From contig NZ_CP094494.1 in assembly GCF_022810765.1 (NCBI RefSeq), positions 3,410,001-3,474,000 of the forward strand: a stretch of DNA of 64,000 nucleotides, in the 5' to 3' direction. The notes under the pieces are model-generated. The model was not told where the DNA came from. It made no database searches and worked only from the letters and a program-made list of their open reading frames with translations. Origin of the DNA: Winogradskyella sp. MH6 (GTDB lineage Bacteria > Bacteroidota > Bacteroidia > Flavobacteriales > Flavobacteriaceae). The translations under genes and the position numbers were made by a program. Of this stretch, positions 9,147 to 18,329 are shown piece after piece; position 1 is the first letter of the stretch; each line of letters opens with the position of its first letter.

Positions 9147-10880
9147 TTATTCTTTACTTTCTGAAGTTTTTATCACTTCTAGTATTACATCCAAAGCCTT
9201 GTCATTTCCATTAAAATAATCGGTTGATGACATGCTCACTGGAATATGAGGAGCAATCCATTTACGATGGTCCTCTGCTTTTGATGTCTGGTGAAACTGT
9301 GTTGAAATAAGTCCCATTAACCCTGAATAAGGTAACTTAAACCATCCGGCTTCCCCTATGTGATTTGGTTTTGAACCACTAGGTTCGCCAACAAGTATGG
9401 CATTAGTATATTTTGTAATGTCTGTTAGTAAGTTTTGAGCCGCTGAAAAAGTTTCTCGTCCCATTAACACAAAGACATTTCCGTCTGGGTGCATCAATTC
9501 AAAATTGATAACGGTTTTTAGCATTGGTGGCAATATAGAACCATTTCCGCCATGATTATGTCTCAAATCTAAAATTAAATATTGAACCTTGCTTTTGGAT
9601 ATCTGACAACGCAATTCAATATTAAAAGCTTCTAAAGACTGTGTTTCCTTTTGTATAACAACATTAAACTGAACGTACATGCTCTTACTTTCCGTAATTA
9701 ATGTATACCAATAAGGGTCTTCTGTTTTAGATAAGAACAAAGGTTGTTCTTTGTCTTTCAGTTTTGGTATTCTGGGGAAGTCAGAAAAATTCCAGGGAAC
9801 AGGATGCATTATTACTTTTTGAGACTTTTCATTGCTATCTTTCAAAGTAAGTGTAACTTCATTGGAGCTCTCTGCAATGCCTATACCTTTTAGCACATCT
9901 GGCAGTGCCAAATAATAAGGAGCCAACCAAAGGGTTTGCATATCATTATCTCTGGCATTTACAACATTTGTTTTTTGCAACGCTTCTTCTGCAGTTGTAT
10001 TTTCAATAAATTCCACTTCATAACCTATCCATTTTTCAAAGCCAGTATCTGCGCTTACAATAAACAAACCGTCACTAAACTGATAAAATTGAACAGGAAG
10101 TTTCTTTAAAGCTCCCTTGTTAGGTGATGTTGGTATAATTAAATTGTGACCATTGCCCAGACTTCCTATAATCTTCATGAGCTCTACTACGATTTCCTCA
10201 TCTGTCAATGAGTTTATTTCAGATTTTAAACTCAATATTTTGTGATCTAAATCAGTTTTAGACATGGAGTGATACAGGTTATAGTGCAGTTCCTGTATAC
10301 GCTCTTTTAAATAATCTATATCACTAACCCAAGATGCTTCTCTGCTCAAACCTGTTTGACTTTGATAACCATATAATTGTTGAAATTCTTGACGCTCATT
10401 AATAGCTTTAAAAGCGGGATCTCCCTTTAAGAATGGCTTTTCATCATAACGATTGGCAAATCCTTTCTGCAACCACAATAACGCATTCTCATTATCTCTT
10501 TCTTTAGCATAGGCTTTGGCAATTTTTATCATTATATCATTTGAAGGTGCAGAGCCAGTCGGAATATCCGTTAATATAGTACCACCAGATTCTAGCGCTT
10601 TTTTTAATTCAATAATTGCAGTTTTAAATTGCCCTGTCTCATAATAAGCCAACCCTAATAAATAAAATAGATCTGCATCGTTTTTATAGTCTAGTGTTAG
10701 ACTTTCTAGAATAGGAATAGCCTCTTGCCATTTTTTAGCCTTTACTAAACTTAAAGCCTCATTTCTATGTTTAAAGTATTCAATTGCATTTTCTACTTCA
10801 ACATTTTTGGTTTGAGAAAGCACATAAGAGATACCCAGAAAAACCAACAGAATAGTAATTGTATTTTTTACAGCTTTCAT
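9147..10880 (-). CDS. TPR-containing S41-family (C-terminal processing-type) peptidase
   Basis: 577 residues from ATG 10880; a TTG 9 bp upstream is less likely because the ATG begins the signal peptide MKAVKNTITILLVFLGISYVLS. Residues about 30-165 form TPR repeats (AIPILESLTLDYKNDADLFYLLGLAYYETGQFKTAI). The C-terminal half is an S41 catalytic domain: YLILDLRHNHGGNG, then the nucleophile block GRETFSAAQNLLTDI (Ser) and LVGEPSGSKPNHIGE. The middle resembles the S41-associated accessory region. No PDZ domain is evident. It is probably a periplasmic or secreted serine protease-like protein. Confidence 0.78.
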   Translation of the reverse strand: MKAVKNTITILLVFLGISYVLSQTKNVEVENAIEYFKHRNEALSLVKAKKWQEAIPILESLTLDYKNDADLFYLLGLAYYETGQFKTAIIELKKALESGGTILTDIPTGSAPSNDIMIKIAKAYAKERDNENALLWLQKGFANRYDEKPFLKGDPAFKAINERQEFQQLYGYQSQTGLSREASWVSDIDYLKERIQELHYNLYHSMSKTDLDHKILSLKSEINSLTDEEIVVELMKIIGSLGNGHNLIIPTSPNKGALKKLPVQFYQFSDGLFIVSADTGFEKWIGYEVEFIENTTAEEALQKTNVVNARDNDMQTLWLAPYYLALPDVLKGIGIAESSNEVTLTLKDSNEKSQKVIMHPVPWNFSDFPRIPKLKDKEQPLFLSKTEDPYWYTLITESKSMYVQFNVVIQKETQSLEAFNIELRCQISKSKVQYLILDLRHNHGGNGSILPPMLKTVINFELMHPDGNVFVLMGRETFSAAQNLLTDITKYTNAILVGEPSGSKPNHIGEAGWFKLPYSGLMGLISTQFHQTSKAEDHRKWIAPHIPVSMSSTDYFNGNDKALDVILEVIKTSESKE

Positions 10881-11096
10881 TTTTAACAATTAGAGTTATT
10901 TGTTATTTCTTAAGTAGACGAAGCAAGACTTGAGTTGTTATGCTAAATATTGGTTTAATTAGGTACAGTCTTTTGTGTATTAATCCAACTACATGCTAAG
11001 TTCGACTTTTTAAGTCAAAAAAGGAAATACACCATCTTATTTAAACTGTCTAATAGCACATCCTGTGCAATAAATAAAACCTACGCTATTCTGATT

Positions 11097-11549
11097 TTAG
11101 CTTAGTGAATTGCTAGCATTAGTTTTTATTACAAGCGTATTCGATAGCCTGTCATGTAGGCCTGTTTTTGAAAATAAATAATAAAAAATATCTATAGGAA
11201 TCAACCTAGAAACTGTTCGTATTAAAATTGTTGAAAAAGTAATTGCACCTCCATTAGCATTTACAACTTTGGTTCTGGTTAAAAATTTTCCGAGTGTCCT
11301 ATGAAAATTATATTCCAATAAAGAATAGTAGCCCATATAGATAACAATACCTAAAAATATGCTGTATGTATAATTGATGATATATGAATTAAATCTAACA
11401 AAATAAAGATCAAATACATAAGCAACCGATAAAAATAGAATTAACCAAACCAGAGTGTCAATCATAAAATTCAATAGTCTAATTATTGAATTTACAGAAC
11501 TACCATAAAAATCAGTTTTACTTTCTATACTATCTATATGGTCATTCAT
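11097..11549 (-). CDS. RDD family integral membrane protein
   Basis: 150 residues from ATG 11549; an upstream GTG at 11585 would only add a charged extension. It shows the RDD pattern: an RLLNFMIDTLVWLILFL first membrane segment, a second segment YSIFLGIVIYMGYYSLLEY, then the conserved R-rich loop (HRTLGKFLTRTKVVNANGG) and IRTVSRLIPIDIFYYLF followed by GLHDRLSNTLVI. RDD proteins sit in the inner membrane and are often transport-related or unassigned. It stands alone among unrelated accessory genes. Confidence 0.8.
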   Translation of the reverse strand: MNDHIDSIESKTDFYGSSVNSIIRLLNFMIDTLVWLILFLSVAYVFDLYFVRFNSYIINYTYSIFLGIVIYMGYYSLLEYNFHRTLGKFLTRTKVVNANGGAITFSTILIRTVSRLIPIDIFYYLFSKTGLHDRLSNTLVIKTNASNSLS

Positions 11550-11688
11550 TTTTATACTTTTTACTTTTCTACTAAAAGGCAACACTTAGCCTTCTTCAGC
11601 TCTTCAAATATATTTAAAAACCGCTGAAGTTTGAGACAGAGATTTCAAATGCAATAAATGACATGCCTTATTAAACACCGTTTTTTTA

Positions 11689-11799
11689 TTAATTCTTTAA
11701 ACTATTCAAAAGCGCTTCCCAGTCATACTTTTCTTTATTGACATTATTCCATTTTTCAACATCTGCAATTTTAGGACACGGTTTACAAACAGCTTAAAG
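11689..11799 (-). pseudogene. Out-of-frame C-terminal continuation of the 11.8-12.8 kb gene
   Basis: Directly after the stop of the 331-residue ORF, a different frame encodes CKPCPKIADVEKWNNVNKEK followed by YDWEALLNSLKN and a stop at 11689. Deleting one A in the TTTAAGC run at about 11797 would join the two frames as ...VISLAVCKPCPKIADVEKW.... The segment therefore looks like the original C-terminus, cut off by a one-base insertion or by a sequencing error. Confidence 0.6.
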
Positions 11800-12778
11800 A
11801 AATCACCGTCATGGAGTTTCTATCTAGTATAATTCTATCCGTTCCGGTTTCTCTTACCGTTATATTCTTAAACTTGTCTAAATCACTTGTTGTTACACGA
11901 CATGCAGGAAAACATTCCTTTCTCACATTCGCTTTAATTAAAAAGGCCAGTATACTAAAATTATTAACCTGCATGATGGACCTGAATCGTTTTTCAAGTA
12001 CTTCATATTCATAATAAAAACCTGGTATATTATTTTTTTTATCATAAACTATACGAACTTCGCGCGAGGCATATTCAAATGTCAGGTCTGTCACATAAAA
12101 GGTTTGACGATACCATCCGTTAGTCTTACCGTTTTGGACAGAATAGCTAACATCAAAAGAATAGTCTAACAAATGATCCTTAACCCTTTTTTCCAAGGAT
12201 TTTGTTTCATTAAATAGCGTATTTACACAATCTTCACTTATTTCACTTGGGTTTTTAAACTTTAAACCACTTTTACTCAAATTAGATTTTAGTTTTAAAG
12301 AGTTCATGATTTCATAGCCAGATTGAAACAACTCTTTAGATTTACACGCATAAGTAACTTCAAGTATTTTTTCGTCTAAATAGGTGAAAAACTTCAAAAA
12401 GTGAACGTTCTCAAGACTTCCTTTGATATAGCCTATTTCGTTACCATTGATTACAGATAAACCATCTTCAATATCCTTAAACGTATCTTTATAGGCTTTA
12501 ACATAATCCGATCTATATGAATCTATAGAGCGTTGAGTTTTTTTGTTCCATACACTAATAGTCAGATTATTTAAGCCTGTATCATCTTTATATTCTAGGT
12601 AAACTTCATAATTACTGTTTTGCTCTACTACTTCAGAATTCAATTCAAAACTGGTTGGAACCTTGAGCTCAATCTTGTCATCAATAAGAGATTTTATTTC
12701 CAAATCTGTAATTGTGGTAAATGATGTAAAAATTAGCATTAGAAAAATGATGAAGGTGACTCTAAAGTACTTACTCAT
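11783..12778 (-). CDS. Secreted protein of unknown function, probably frameshifted at its 3' end
   Basis: 331 residues with a signal peptide (1-21, FTSFTTITDLEIKS). Residues about 30-170 resemble DUF-type proteins with a strand-rich start (KIELKVPTSFELNSE) and a conserved EVTYACKSKELFQSGYEIMNSLKLK, like periplasmic domains that follow immunity or stress lipoproteins. No enzymatic motif is seen. The C-terminus ends abruptly in SLSCL. The following 110 bp continue a plausible coding sequence in another frame, so this is likely a truncated version of a roughly 360-residue protein. Confidence 0.55.
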   Translation of the reverse strand: MSKYFRVTFIIFLMLIFTSFTTITDLEIKSLIDDKIELKVPTSFELNSEVVEQNSNYEVYLEYKDDTGLNNLTISVWNKKTQRSIDSYRSDYVKAYKDTFKDIEDGLSVINGNEIGYIKGSLENVHFLKFFTYLDEKILEVTYACKSKELFQSGYEIMNSLKLKSNLSKSGLKFKNPSEISEDCVNTLFNETKSLEKRVKDHLLDYSFDVSYSVQNGKTNGWYRQTFYVTDLTFEYASREVRIVYDKKNNIPGFYYEYEVLEKRFRSIMQVNNFSILAFLIKANVRKECFPACRVTTSDLDKFKNITVRETGTDRIILDRNSMTVISLSCL

Positions 12779-12880
12779 GTATTTTAATTTTAATTAAATG
12801 TTTGCAACGCTAATATACAGTTCCATTTCAACAAACCATAACCATTGATAGGCTAGGCATGGTTTTTAGCTTAGTTCATA

Positions 12881-14026
12881 CTATCCCTTTTTTATTTTCT
12901 TCATTCCGAATAAGAACCTCATAACATTATTGGGTCTAATAAATAAATGATATAAAAGTACACAGACAGAGAAACAAACTAAGAGTAAAAAAACATATTT
13001 AAAAGCAGTGTTATCTGGTGTTTGAACAACGTAATACGCAATTATAACAATTATTGTTTGATGAAGTATATAGAACGGATAAACAGCCTGATTACAATAG
13101 GCTAATAAAGTACTTTTCTTATTTAAGTATTTTTTGCCGTATCCTAAACTCGTAAACACCCAAGCCCAAGCATTTATATTTTTAATGGCAATGAAAATAT
13201 ATGTTTGAGGTTTTGTTATCCAGTTATCCCACAAATCAAATGGAGACCAACCATTCCACCTTAGCACATTAATAAAGATGATTAATATAAAAGCAATTCT
13301 AAAGTAAACCAGTCTTTTACGCTCAATTTGCTCAAGAATAATCGGAAATTTATACATTAACACTCCAATAAAAACAAAGAATATAAAAAATGAATGTCTT
13401 GCCCAATCATTAATTAAGTCGTTTGTAGTTTGAAATCGAGTTGCCAAAAAAGTATAAGGGATTATAGCCAAAATTATAATGGGAACTATTGAATAATCTT
13501 TATTAAAAAAAACTTCAAGTCTATGTTTTACACTCTTTTTATCAAGATAAGAGGCTAATGGTATCGATATAATATTGTAACAGAATAAATATGGAATAAA
13601 CCAAAGATGTAGCCAATGAAAATTACCCTTTGGATACCACTCGAACTTTAAAAATGTTCTATAAAATTCTAGATAGTTAAAATCCACTCCTTGCAATTTT
13701 CTTTCGAAATAGATTTGAGGGGCAACCAACAAGAAAGTCCATATAACTGTAGGAATAATTAATCTTTTAAATCGTTGTTGAAAAAACTGCCTTTGATTCA
13801 TTTTTTTAAGAAGTATGGCAGAAACAAAACCCGAAACAAGAAATAGCAGTGGCATTCTAAAAGAGGACATCCAATAGTTTAGCTCCATTAAGACATTGCT
13901 TGATGACACATCTTTAATATGCCAATCGTTTTCAGCAACAAAAACCATGTTTACGTGAAACACAAACATCATCAAAATAGCGATGACTCTCAAAAAGTCA
14001 ATGTAGTAGTATCTGTTTTTTTCCAT
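12881..14026 (-). CDS. Membrane acyltransferase, Acyl_transf_3 (OpgC/OafA-like) family
   Basis: 381 residues from ATG 14026; a TTG 6 bp upstream is an alternative. About ten hydrophobic segments are present. The N-terminal RYYYIDFLRVIAILMMFVFHV carries the family's conserved Arg and the catalytic His (about 24), and MPLLFLVSGFVSA and HLWFIPYLF follow as expected. These enzymes move acyl groups onto sugars or glucans at the cytoplasmic membrane. The substrate is not deducible. No glycan genes are adjacent, so it behaves as an isolated accessory gene. Confidence 0.85.
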   Translation of the reverse strand: MEKNRYYYIDFLRVIAILMMFVFHVNMVFVAENDWHIKDVSSSNVLMELNYWMSSFRMPLLFLVSGFVSAILLKKMNQRQFFQQRFKRLIIPTVIWTFLLVAPQIYFERKLQGVDFNYLEFYRTFLKFEWYPKGNFHWLHLWFIPYLFCYNIISIPLASYLDKKSVKHRLEVFFNKDYSIVPIIILAIIPYTFLATRFQTTNDLINDWARHSFFIFFVFIGVLMYKFPIILEQIERKRLVYFRIAFILIIFINVLRWNGWSPFDLWDNWITKPQTYIFIAIKNINAWAWVFTSLGYGKKYLNKKSTLLAYCNQAVYPFYILHQTIIVIIAYYVVQTPDNTAFKYVFLLLVCFSVCVLLYHLFIRPNNVMRFLFGMKKIKKG

Positions 14027-14159
14027 ATACAAGATTAATAGTTAAGGCAAGCCACCGTTTTAAGCTTGGAGATTTTACTTATAAAGCCTAATTGGTACAA
14101 CAGCAAATTCTATGAATAGTGTAAGATTGCACGATAATTACTAATATAAAATGTTAGCC

Positions 14160-15422
14160 TTAGTTATTCTTTTTTACTTTAAGACCTTCAATTCTTTTCT
14201 TGTAGTAATCATTATCACTCAACTCAAAAGCCTTAGTTACGTATTTTATTGCATTAGCAAAGTCGCCTTGTGCTTCATAATACTCAGCCATAGAATCATA
14301 CGCATTGGTGCTTTTAGGATAATACTCCATAGCAAGTTCAAAGTACATTTTAGCCTTTTCAGGCTGTTGCATGTCCATATTCATGTAACCGGACATATTC
14401 AAAAGCTCTTCTGGATAAGGTGGCACAGAATAACCAAAATGCGCTTTTAGCTTTTCCGCTCTGTACTTTATAATGCCAAAAAGTTCTTCTTTTGTTGTCT
14501 CAAACGAGTTTATTTTATCGGTATTTTCCATTTGATACCATTCAAAAAGTGCAACTAAACCGTCCATAATCGTTGGGAAAGGAATTGTACCATGTATATC
14601 TTTGGGATAAAATTTCCATTCAAAAGATAATCCGTTTTTAGCATTTTGCTTTACCAAGTTTGAAAAGGCAATATTAGAACGGGCGAACAAGGTGAAATCG
14701 GTCGTATCCTGCATAACATTGTCTATCGTTATTTTTGAGTTCTGCATATGCAACTGTCCGCTTAATGACATAAATAAAGCTTTGTTTTTATAGTCATAAG
14801 CAGCCATTACTTCTCGCGCCTCTTGCAATGGTTTTTGATCATCCCAATCCAGACTTGGATCTATGGCTAAATAATTGGCAAATAATTCAGGCTGATGAAT
14901 GAGTGTAGAAATAGTAAATAAACCACCATAAGAATGACCTATGAGTGTTCTGTAATTGGTAACCGGATATTTGTTTTCTATATACGGAATCAATTCTGTT
15001 TCAATAAATTGTCTAAAATTATCGGCTTCTCCATTTTTTTCATTAAAAGGCATTCCATATTTAGTAGTTATAGCTGATGTGGTTAAGTCTCTTACTCTGT
15101 TTTTATCGTTAGAGATACCAACCAGTACCATTTCAGGTGTAAAACCACCGCTATAATAATTTTGAACATCATTAACCGTAGGAAGAAACAGTTCCCCATC
15201 TAAAATATAAACCACTGGGTATTTTTGATTTTTCTCAGAGGAATAACTAGCAGGCAGCTGTACACAAATAGTTCTATACTCATTTAATGTTTTAGAATAG
15301 AGACTATCTACAGCACCTACTTTTTGTAAAAATTGAGACTGTTGATGATTTTGTGCATAGATTTTATTACCCAATACTATCGTACCACAAAATGCTATAA
15401 CTAGGAGTGTTATTTTTTTCAT
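14160..15422 (-). CDS. Secreted esterase (alpha/beta hydrolase, esterase D family) with TPR tail
   Basis: 420 residues from ATG 15422; a TTG upstream is less likely. A signal peptide (about 1-23) precedes an esterase domain of the PF00756 type: KYPVVYILDGELFLPTV, MVLVGISNDKNRVRDLT, then the nucleophile elbow LIGHSYGGLFTIS and the late DIHGTIPFPT, which supplies the catalytic His. Residues about 345-420 are TPR helices (PEKAKMYFELAMEYYPKSTNAYDSMAEYY). Related proteins are siderophore or carboxyl esterases; the substrate is unknown here. Its stop is immediately preceded on the plus strand by GTTAGCC, which may be the remains of an attC end. Confidence 0.82.
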   Translation of the reverse strand: MKKITLLVIAFCGTIVLGNKIYAQNHQQSQFLQKVGAVDSLYSKTLNEYRTICVQLPASYSSEKNQKYPVVYILDGELFLPTVNDVQNYYSGGFTPEMVLVGISNDKNRVRDLTTSAITTKYGMPFNEKNGEADNFRQFIETELIPYIENKYPVTNYRTLIGHSYGGLFTISTLIHQPELFANYLAIDPSLDWDDQKPLQEAREVMAAYDYKNKALFMSLSGQLHMQNSKITIDNVMQDTTDFTLFARSNIAFSNLVKQNAKNGLSFEWKFYPKDIHGTIPFPTIMDGLVALFEWYQMENTDKINSFETTKEELFGIIKYRAEKLKAHFGYSVPPYPEELLNMSGYMNMDMQQPEKAKMYFELAMEYYPKSTNAYDSMAEYYEAQGDFANAIKYVTKAFELSDNDYYKKRIEGLKVKKNN

Positions 15423-15489
15423 TAAAAACAATTTTTGAAAATGATTGTTAAAAATTGAAAAGTACGATGAAGTATTAGTTATTATTATT

Positions 15490-15592
15490 TTTTGCGACTA
15501 ATGACGCTTTTTTATGTGGTTTTAACAGCAATAATTTAGCAAGAGACTTTTCCGACAGGAAAGTCAGAAGCCATAAATGACACACAGACCTG
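15490..15592 (-). other. Degenerate attC-like site
   Basis: It contains a CTTTTCCGACAGGAAAG hairpin plus GTCAGAAGC, a module almost identical to that in the intact site at 22.9-23.0 kb. TTTATGTGGTTTTAACAGC parallels TTGGCTATGGTTTTGTTGC of that site. The flanking core (TGACACACAGACC) is mutated. It suggests that the cassette array once reached this far left. Confidence 0.4.
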
Positions 15593-15602
15593 TATTACAT
15601 TT

Positions 15603-17099
15603 TTAATTTATAAGGCTAAGGCTTTTAAATTTTAAATAAGCAGGCTCTGTTGATGTTTTATGAAGATTAGGACCTCTATAATACATTACTTTACCTGTAA
15701 TAGTATTATCATTTAAATTTATTTCTGAGTATAAAATACCATCAGGATGAATTAAAGCATACTTATTTTTTCTATTTAGATAAATAAGCTTAAATATTTC
15801 TTCATTCTCTGTATCAGGATTAATAACCAGTCGATCGTTTTCTCCGTCTAATACAACAAACCCATTTCTTTTAACCCATTGGGCTCTAACATCTTCAAGT
15901 ATTTCTAATTTAAAAACACCTTTGGGTTGTTGTTGTGGTGATGGTTTTGTCAAAAAAGGGATTGCTAATGTATGTGCAGTTTCTTCAATAGCTCTAATGC
16001 CATAAGCATTTGTCATTAATGAGATTGATATTTTTTCCTCAGGAAAAACACTAATAATATTACGAGTACCTTCTGCAAAACCATCTTGTTCAAAAACTTT
16101 TCGGTTATCCATATCCCAATTTTTATCCCAACCAATACTTTGCCTTATAGTATCGCCAGAGTTTAGCTTTTGAATTTCAAAAACTGTAGTCAACTCTTCT
16201 TCTTTAATAAAATCATTCATGTAAGAATTGCCTAGTTTCAGTAAATCTGAAGGTGTAGAGATCATTCCTACTCCTGCCCAACTATAACTGTAATCTTTAA
16301 GCGTATCTATTTGTGTTAAGTAGCCTTTGTTTATAGTTTCGTTATTTAATTCAAATAAATCAGTCATTTGCTCAGGCCTATTTCTTAAGTCCTCTATGCT
16401 GGTCGAGTTCATAGACAAAGGATAAAAAAGATCCTCCTTTAATACTGTCGAAAAATTTCTACCTGAAACTTTCTCTATAACTTTTGAGAGTAATGTATAA
16501 CTGTGGGTGCTATATTGATATGTATCTCCTGGTTTGTGCGCTAAAGGAATGTGAGAAAAAACAGTTAGAGCATCATCAATATTAGAATAACTCTCCTGAT
16601 AAAAATTATCATTTTCTGTGTAATGTTGCATACCAGATAAACCAGAAGCTAATTGCTTTATAGTAAAAGGGAATTCCTTTTCAGGGTATTCAGGTAAAAG
16701 CTTCTGCAGGGTATCATTAAAGTTTAGCTTTTTTTTTTCAATAAGTTTAACTAAAGAGGTTATGGTAATAAGCCTAGATAAACTACCCATTCTAAACTGA
16801 GTACTAGGCGTTACTGGTTGTCTTGTTTTTAAATTAGTATACCCAAAACCCTTTGTATAACTAATTTTATCATCCTTGCTAATGGCTAACGAAACACCAG
16901 GAGGCATACTTGGTAAGCTCATCAATTCGTTTACCATATAATTTACAAGCGTTTCTGCTTCTGAGTTACTAGATTCAGTAGTCTTAAACTCTTCTTTTGT
17001 TTCTTTAGGCTCGGTAGTTTTTGAAGAACAGTTTACACAAAGCGTTATTAGAAAAGTAAAAGCAGTTATTTTTTTTAGAGTAGTAAAAGTCTGTCTCAT
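15603..17099 (-). CDS. Beta-lactamase-fold serine hydrolase lipoprotein with altered SxxK motif
   Basis: 498 residues; lipobox LCVNC (Cys about 24). Residues 45-380 follow the class C beta-lactamase/LACTB-like fold: a TPSTQFRMGSLSRLITITSL block, LNFNDTLQKLLPEYP, then HKPGDTYQYSTHSYTLLSKVI. The expected SxxK reads S-L-S-R, and the expected YxN reads Y-S-T, so the catalytic Lys and Asn positions appear changed. The C-terminal 110 residues form a separate beta-rich domain common after such proteins in Bacteroidota. It may be inactive or may use altered chemistry. The start at 17099 fits the signal peptide. Confidence 0.75.
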   Translation of the reverse strand: MRQTFTTLKKITAFTFLITLCVNCSSKTTEPKETKEEFKTTESSNSEAETLVNYMVNELMSLPSMPPGVSLAISKDDKISYTKGFGYTNLKTRQPVTPSTQFRMGSLSRLITITSLVKLIEKKKLNFNDTLQKLLPEYPEKEFPFTIKQLASGLSGMQHYTENDNFYQESYSNIDDALTVFSHIPLAHKPGDTYQYSTHSYTLLSKVIEKVSGRNFSTVLKEDLFYPLSMNSTSIEDLRNRPEQMTDLFELNNETINKGYLTQIDTLKDYSYSWAGVGMISTPSDLLKLGNSYMNDFIKEEELTTVFEIQKLNSGDTIRQSIGWDKNWDMDNRKVFEQDGFAEGTRNIISVFPEEKISISLMTNAYGIRAIEETAHTLAIPFLTKPSPQQQPKGVFKLEILEDVRAQWVKRNGFVVLDGENDRLVINPDTENEEIFKLIYLNRKNKYALIHPDGILYSEINLNDNTITGKVMYYRGPNLHKTSTEPAYLKFKSLSLIN

Positions 17100-17445
17100 T
17101 ATGGTAAAGTAGATTTATAAATCGTTTCTTATTTAGATAGAGATAAAATATGTGATGTTTTTATGTTTAGCGAAAATAAATTATTTCATTAAAATGAAAT
17201 TGAAACACAACGGAATACAATAACTCAAACTTTTTAAGCAGCCGTATGTATTGATCCTATTGTAATTAAATCTGATTTGGCACTATTCTCAAAATATAGA
17301 ATTAGTTTTACTCAGAGGTTTTTCACAACTACAAAACAGAACGAATAACGATAGAATTAATGGGTGTTCATTAACATTTTATGATTCCTTTTTTCTACTC
17401 CAATGACGATAAAAGGATTAAAATGTAACAAAATAACAAAATAAA
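17100..17445. other. Intergenic stretch with no recognised gene
   Basis: About 350 bp, AT-rich, upstream of the serine-hydrolase gene. I see no coding frame, no RNA gene and no clear repeat. It probably holds the promoter of the minus-strand serine hydrolase. Confidence 0.4.
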
Positions 17446-17633
17446 TTAGCCACAACAAGCTTATGTGTGGCTAGTGAAGGAAAATCAGCCATGATTTTCC
17501 ACCCAAATCAAAAGATAGTAAATCCCAATGACACAAGCACGAATTGCAATTGCATGCTAGCAAATTTTCAGAAATAGACTAAAACCTATTTACCAACAGG
17601 CTAGCAAGCAATTACTTGCAGCAATTATTGACA
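17446..17633 (-). other. attC-like site (cassette boundary), left part of array
   Basis: It starts with TTAGCCACAAC and has an inner inverted repeat TAGCCACA/TGTGGCTA. A perfect 9-bp stem follows (GGAAAATCA, 17479-17487, with TGATTTTCC, 17492-17500). It then holds the module GCTAGCAAATTTTCAGAAAT, shared with several other sites. The block from 17557 to 17600 is nearly identical to 18332-18376. The right arm (GCAATTACTTGCAGCAATT) resembles the conserved arm of intact sites but has drifted. Confidence 0.5.
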
Positions 17634-17638
17634 ATTTC

Positions 17639-18136
17639 TTATTCAACCATATTGGTAGTAGCAACTTCTCTGTGTAATTTCCATCTACCATCCTTTTTGT
17701 CCTTTTTCAAAATAGCTAAGAATGTATCTGTAATTTCTACCGCTTTTCCCTCAGTACTGGTGTAGTAAACAGAGCTAGTCCCAAAATCGTAAGCCACACT
17801 GTCACTTACAATTATTGTCTCTATGGGTCTCATTATTAGACTGTCATAACTAAATAGTTCATTAGGGCTAGATCTTTGGGTTTTATATTGTTCCCATTCT
17901 CCACAAACTGGCGTCAGAGAAATAATGTCTTTTGTTCCAAACATTTTCAGGTCTTGATACCTTTTTTCCTTTATAGCAAGTTCAAAACCACTTCTTGTCT
18001 CTTCTATTGATTTTAACTCTGCTTCAATATCAATTTCATTTTCAACTGCTATTGGGGTTTTGTCTTCTACTTTACTTCCATTGCTATTACAGGCTGTAAA
18101 TATTGTTAAAATTGCCAACAAATATAAAAGTCTCAT
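17639..18136 (-). CDS. NTF2-like (DUF4440/SnoaL type) lipoprotein, cassette gene
   Basis: 165 residues; lipobox LTIFTAC (Cys about 16). The mature part (SIEETRSGFELAIKEKRYQDLKMFGTKDIISLTP, then DSVAYDFGTSSVYYTSTEG and DTFLAILKKDKKDGRWKLHREVATTNMV) has the cone-shaped NTF2-like pattern of DUF4440, including the final W-K-hydrophobic strand. Such domains bind small ligands or act as stress-related lipoproteins. No catalytic residue can be assigned. It is flanked on both sides by near-identical attC-like modules, so it is the leftmost clear cassette of the array. Confidence 0.65.
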   Translation of the reverse strand: MRLLYLLAILTIFTACNSNGSKVEDKTPIAVENEIDIEAELKSIEETRSGFELAIKEKRYQDLKMFGTKDIISLTPVCGEWEQYKTQRSSPNELFSYDSLIMRPIETIIVSDSVAYDFGTSSVYYTSTEGKAVEITDTFLAILKKDKKDGRWKLHREVATTNMVE

Positions 18137-18271
18137 ATATTATGAATTTTTGGTTAGTTTAAATTATTGCTTACGTTAAAGACACAGTCACATTTCAACA
18201 AACCATATCTATTAAAAAAACCAAGTTCGCACTTTTAAACAAAAAAACCAATACGTAACTTTACTTAGTTT

Positions 18272-18320
18272 TTATACATTTTGCCCCAAATTCATAGCAT
18301 TAATCTCACCATGGCTCAAT
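18272..18320 (-). pseudogene. Remnant of the 3' end of a ytxJ-like gene
   Basis: On the minus strand these bases encode SHGEINAMNLGQNV and a stop, matching the C-terminus SHGGINDMDLGPYI of the intact YtxJ at 27.5 kb codon for codon. The similarity continues about 45 bp past the stop (TCGCAC...AAAACCA...), so it is a diverged copy of the ytxJ 3' end and its downstream flank. The gene body is absent. Confidence 0.6.
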
Positions 18321-18329
18321 GCAAACTGC

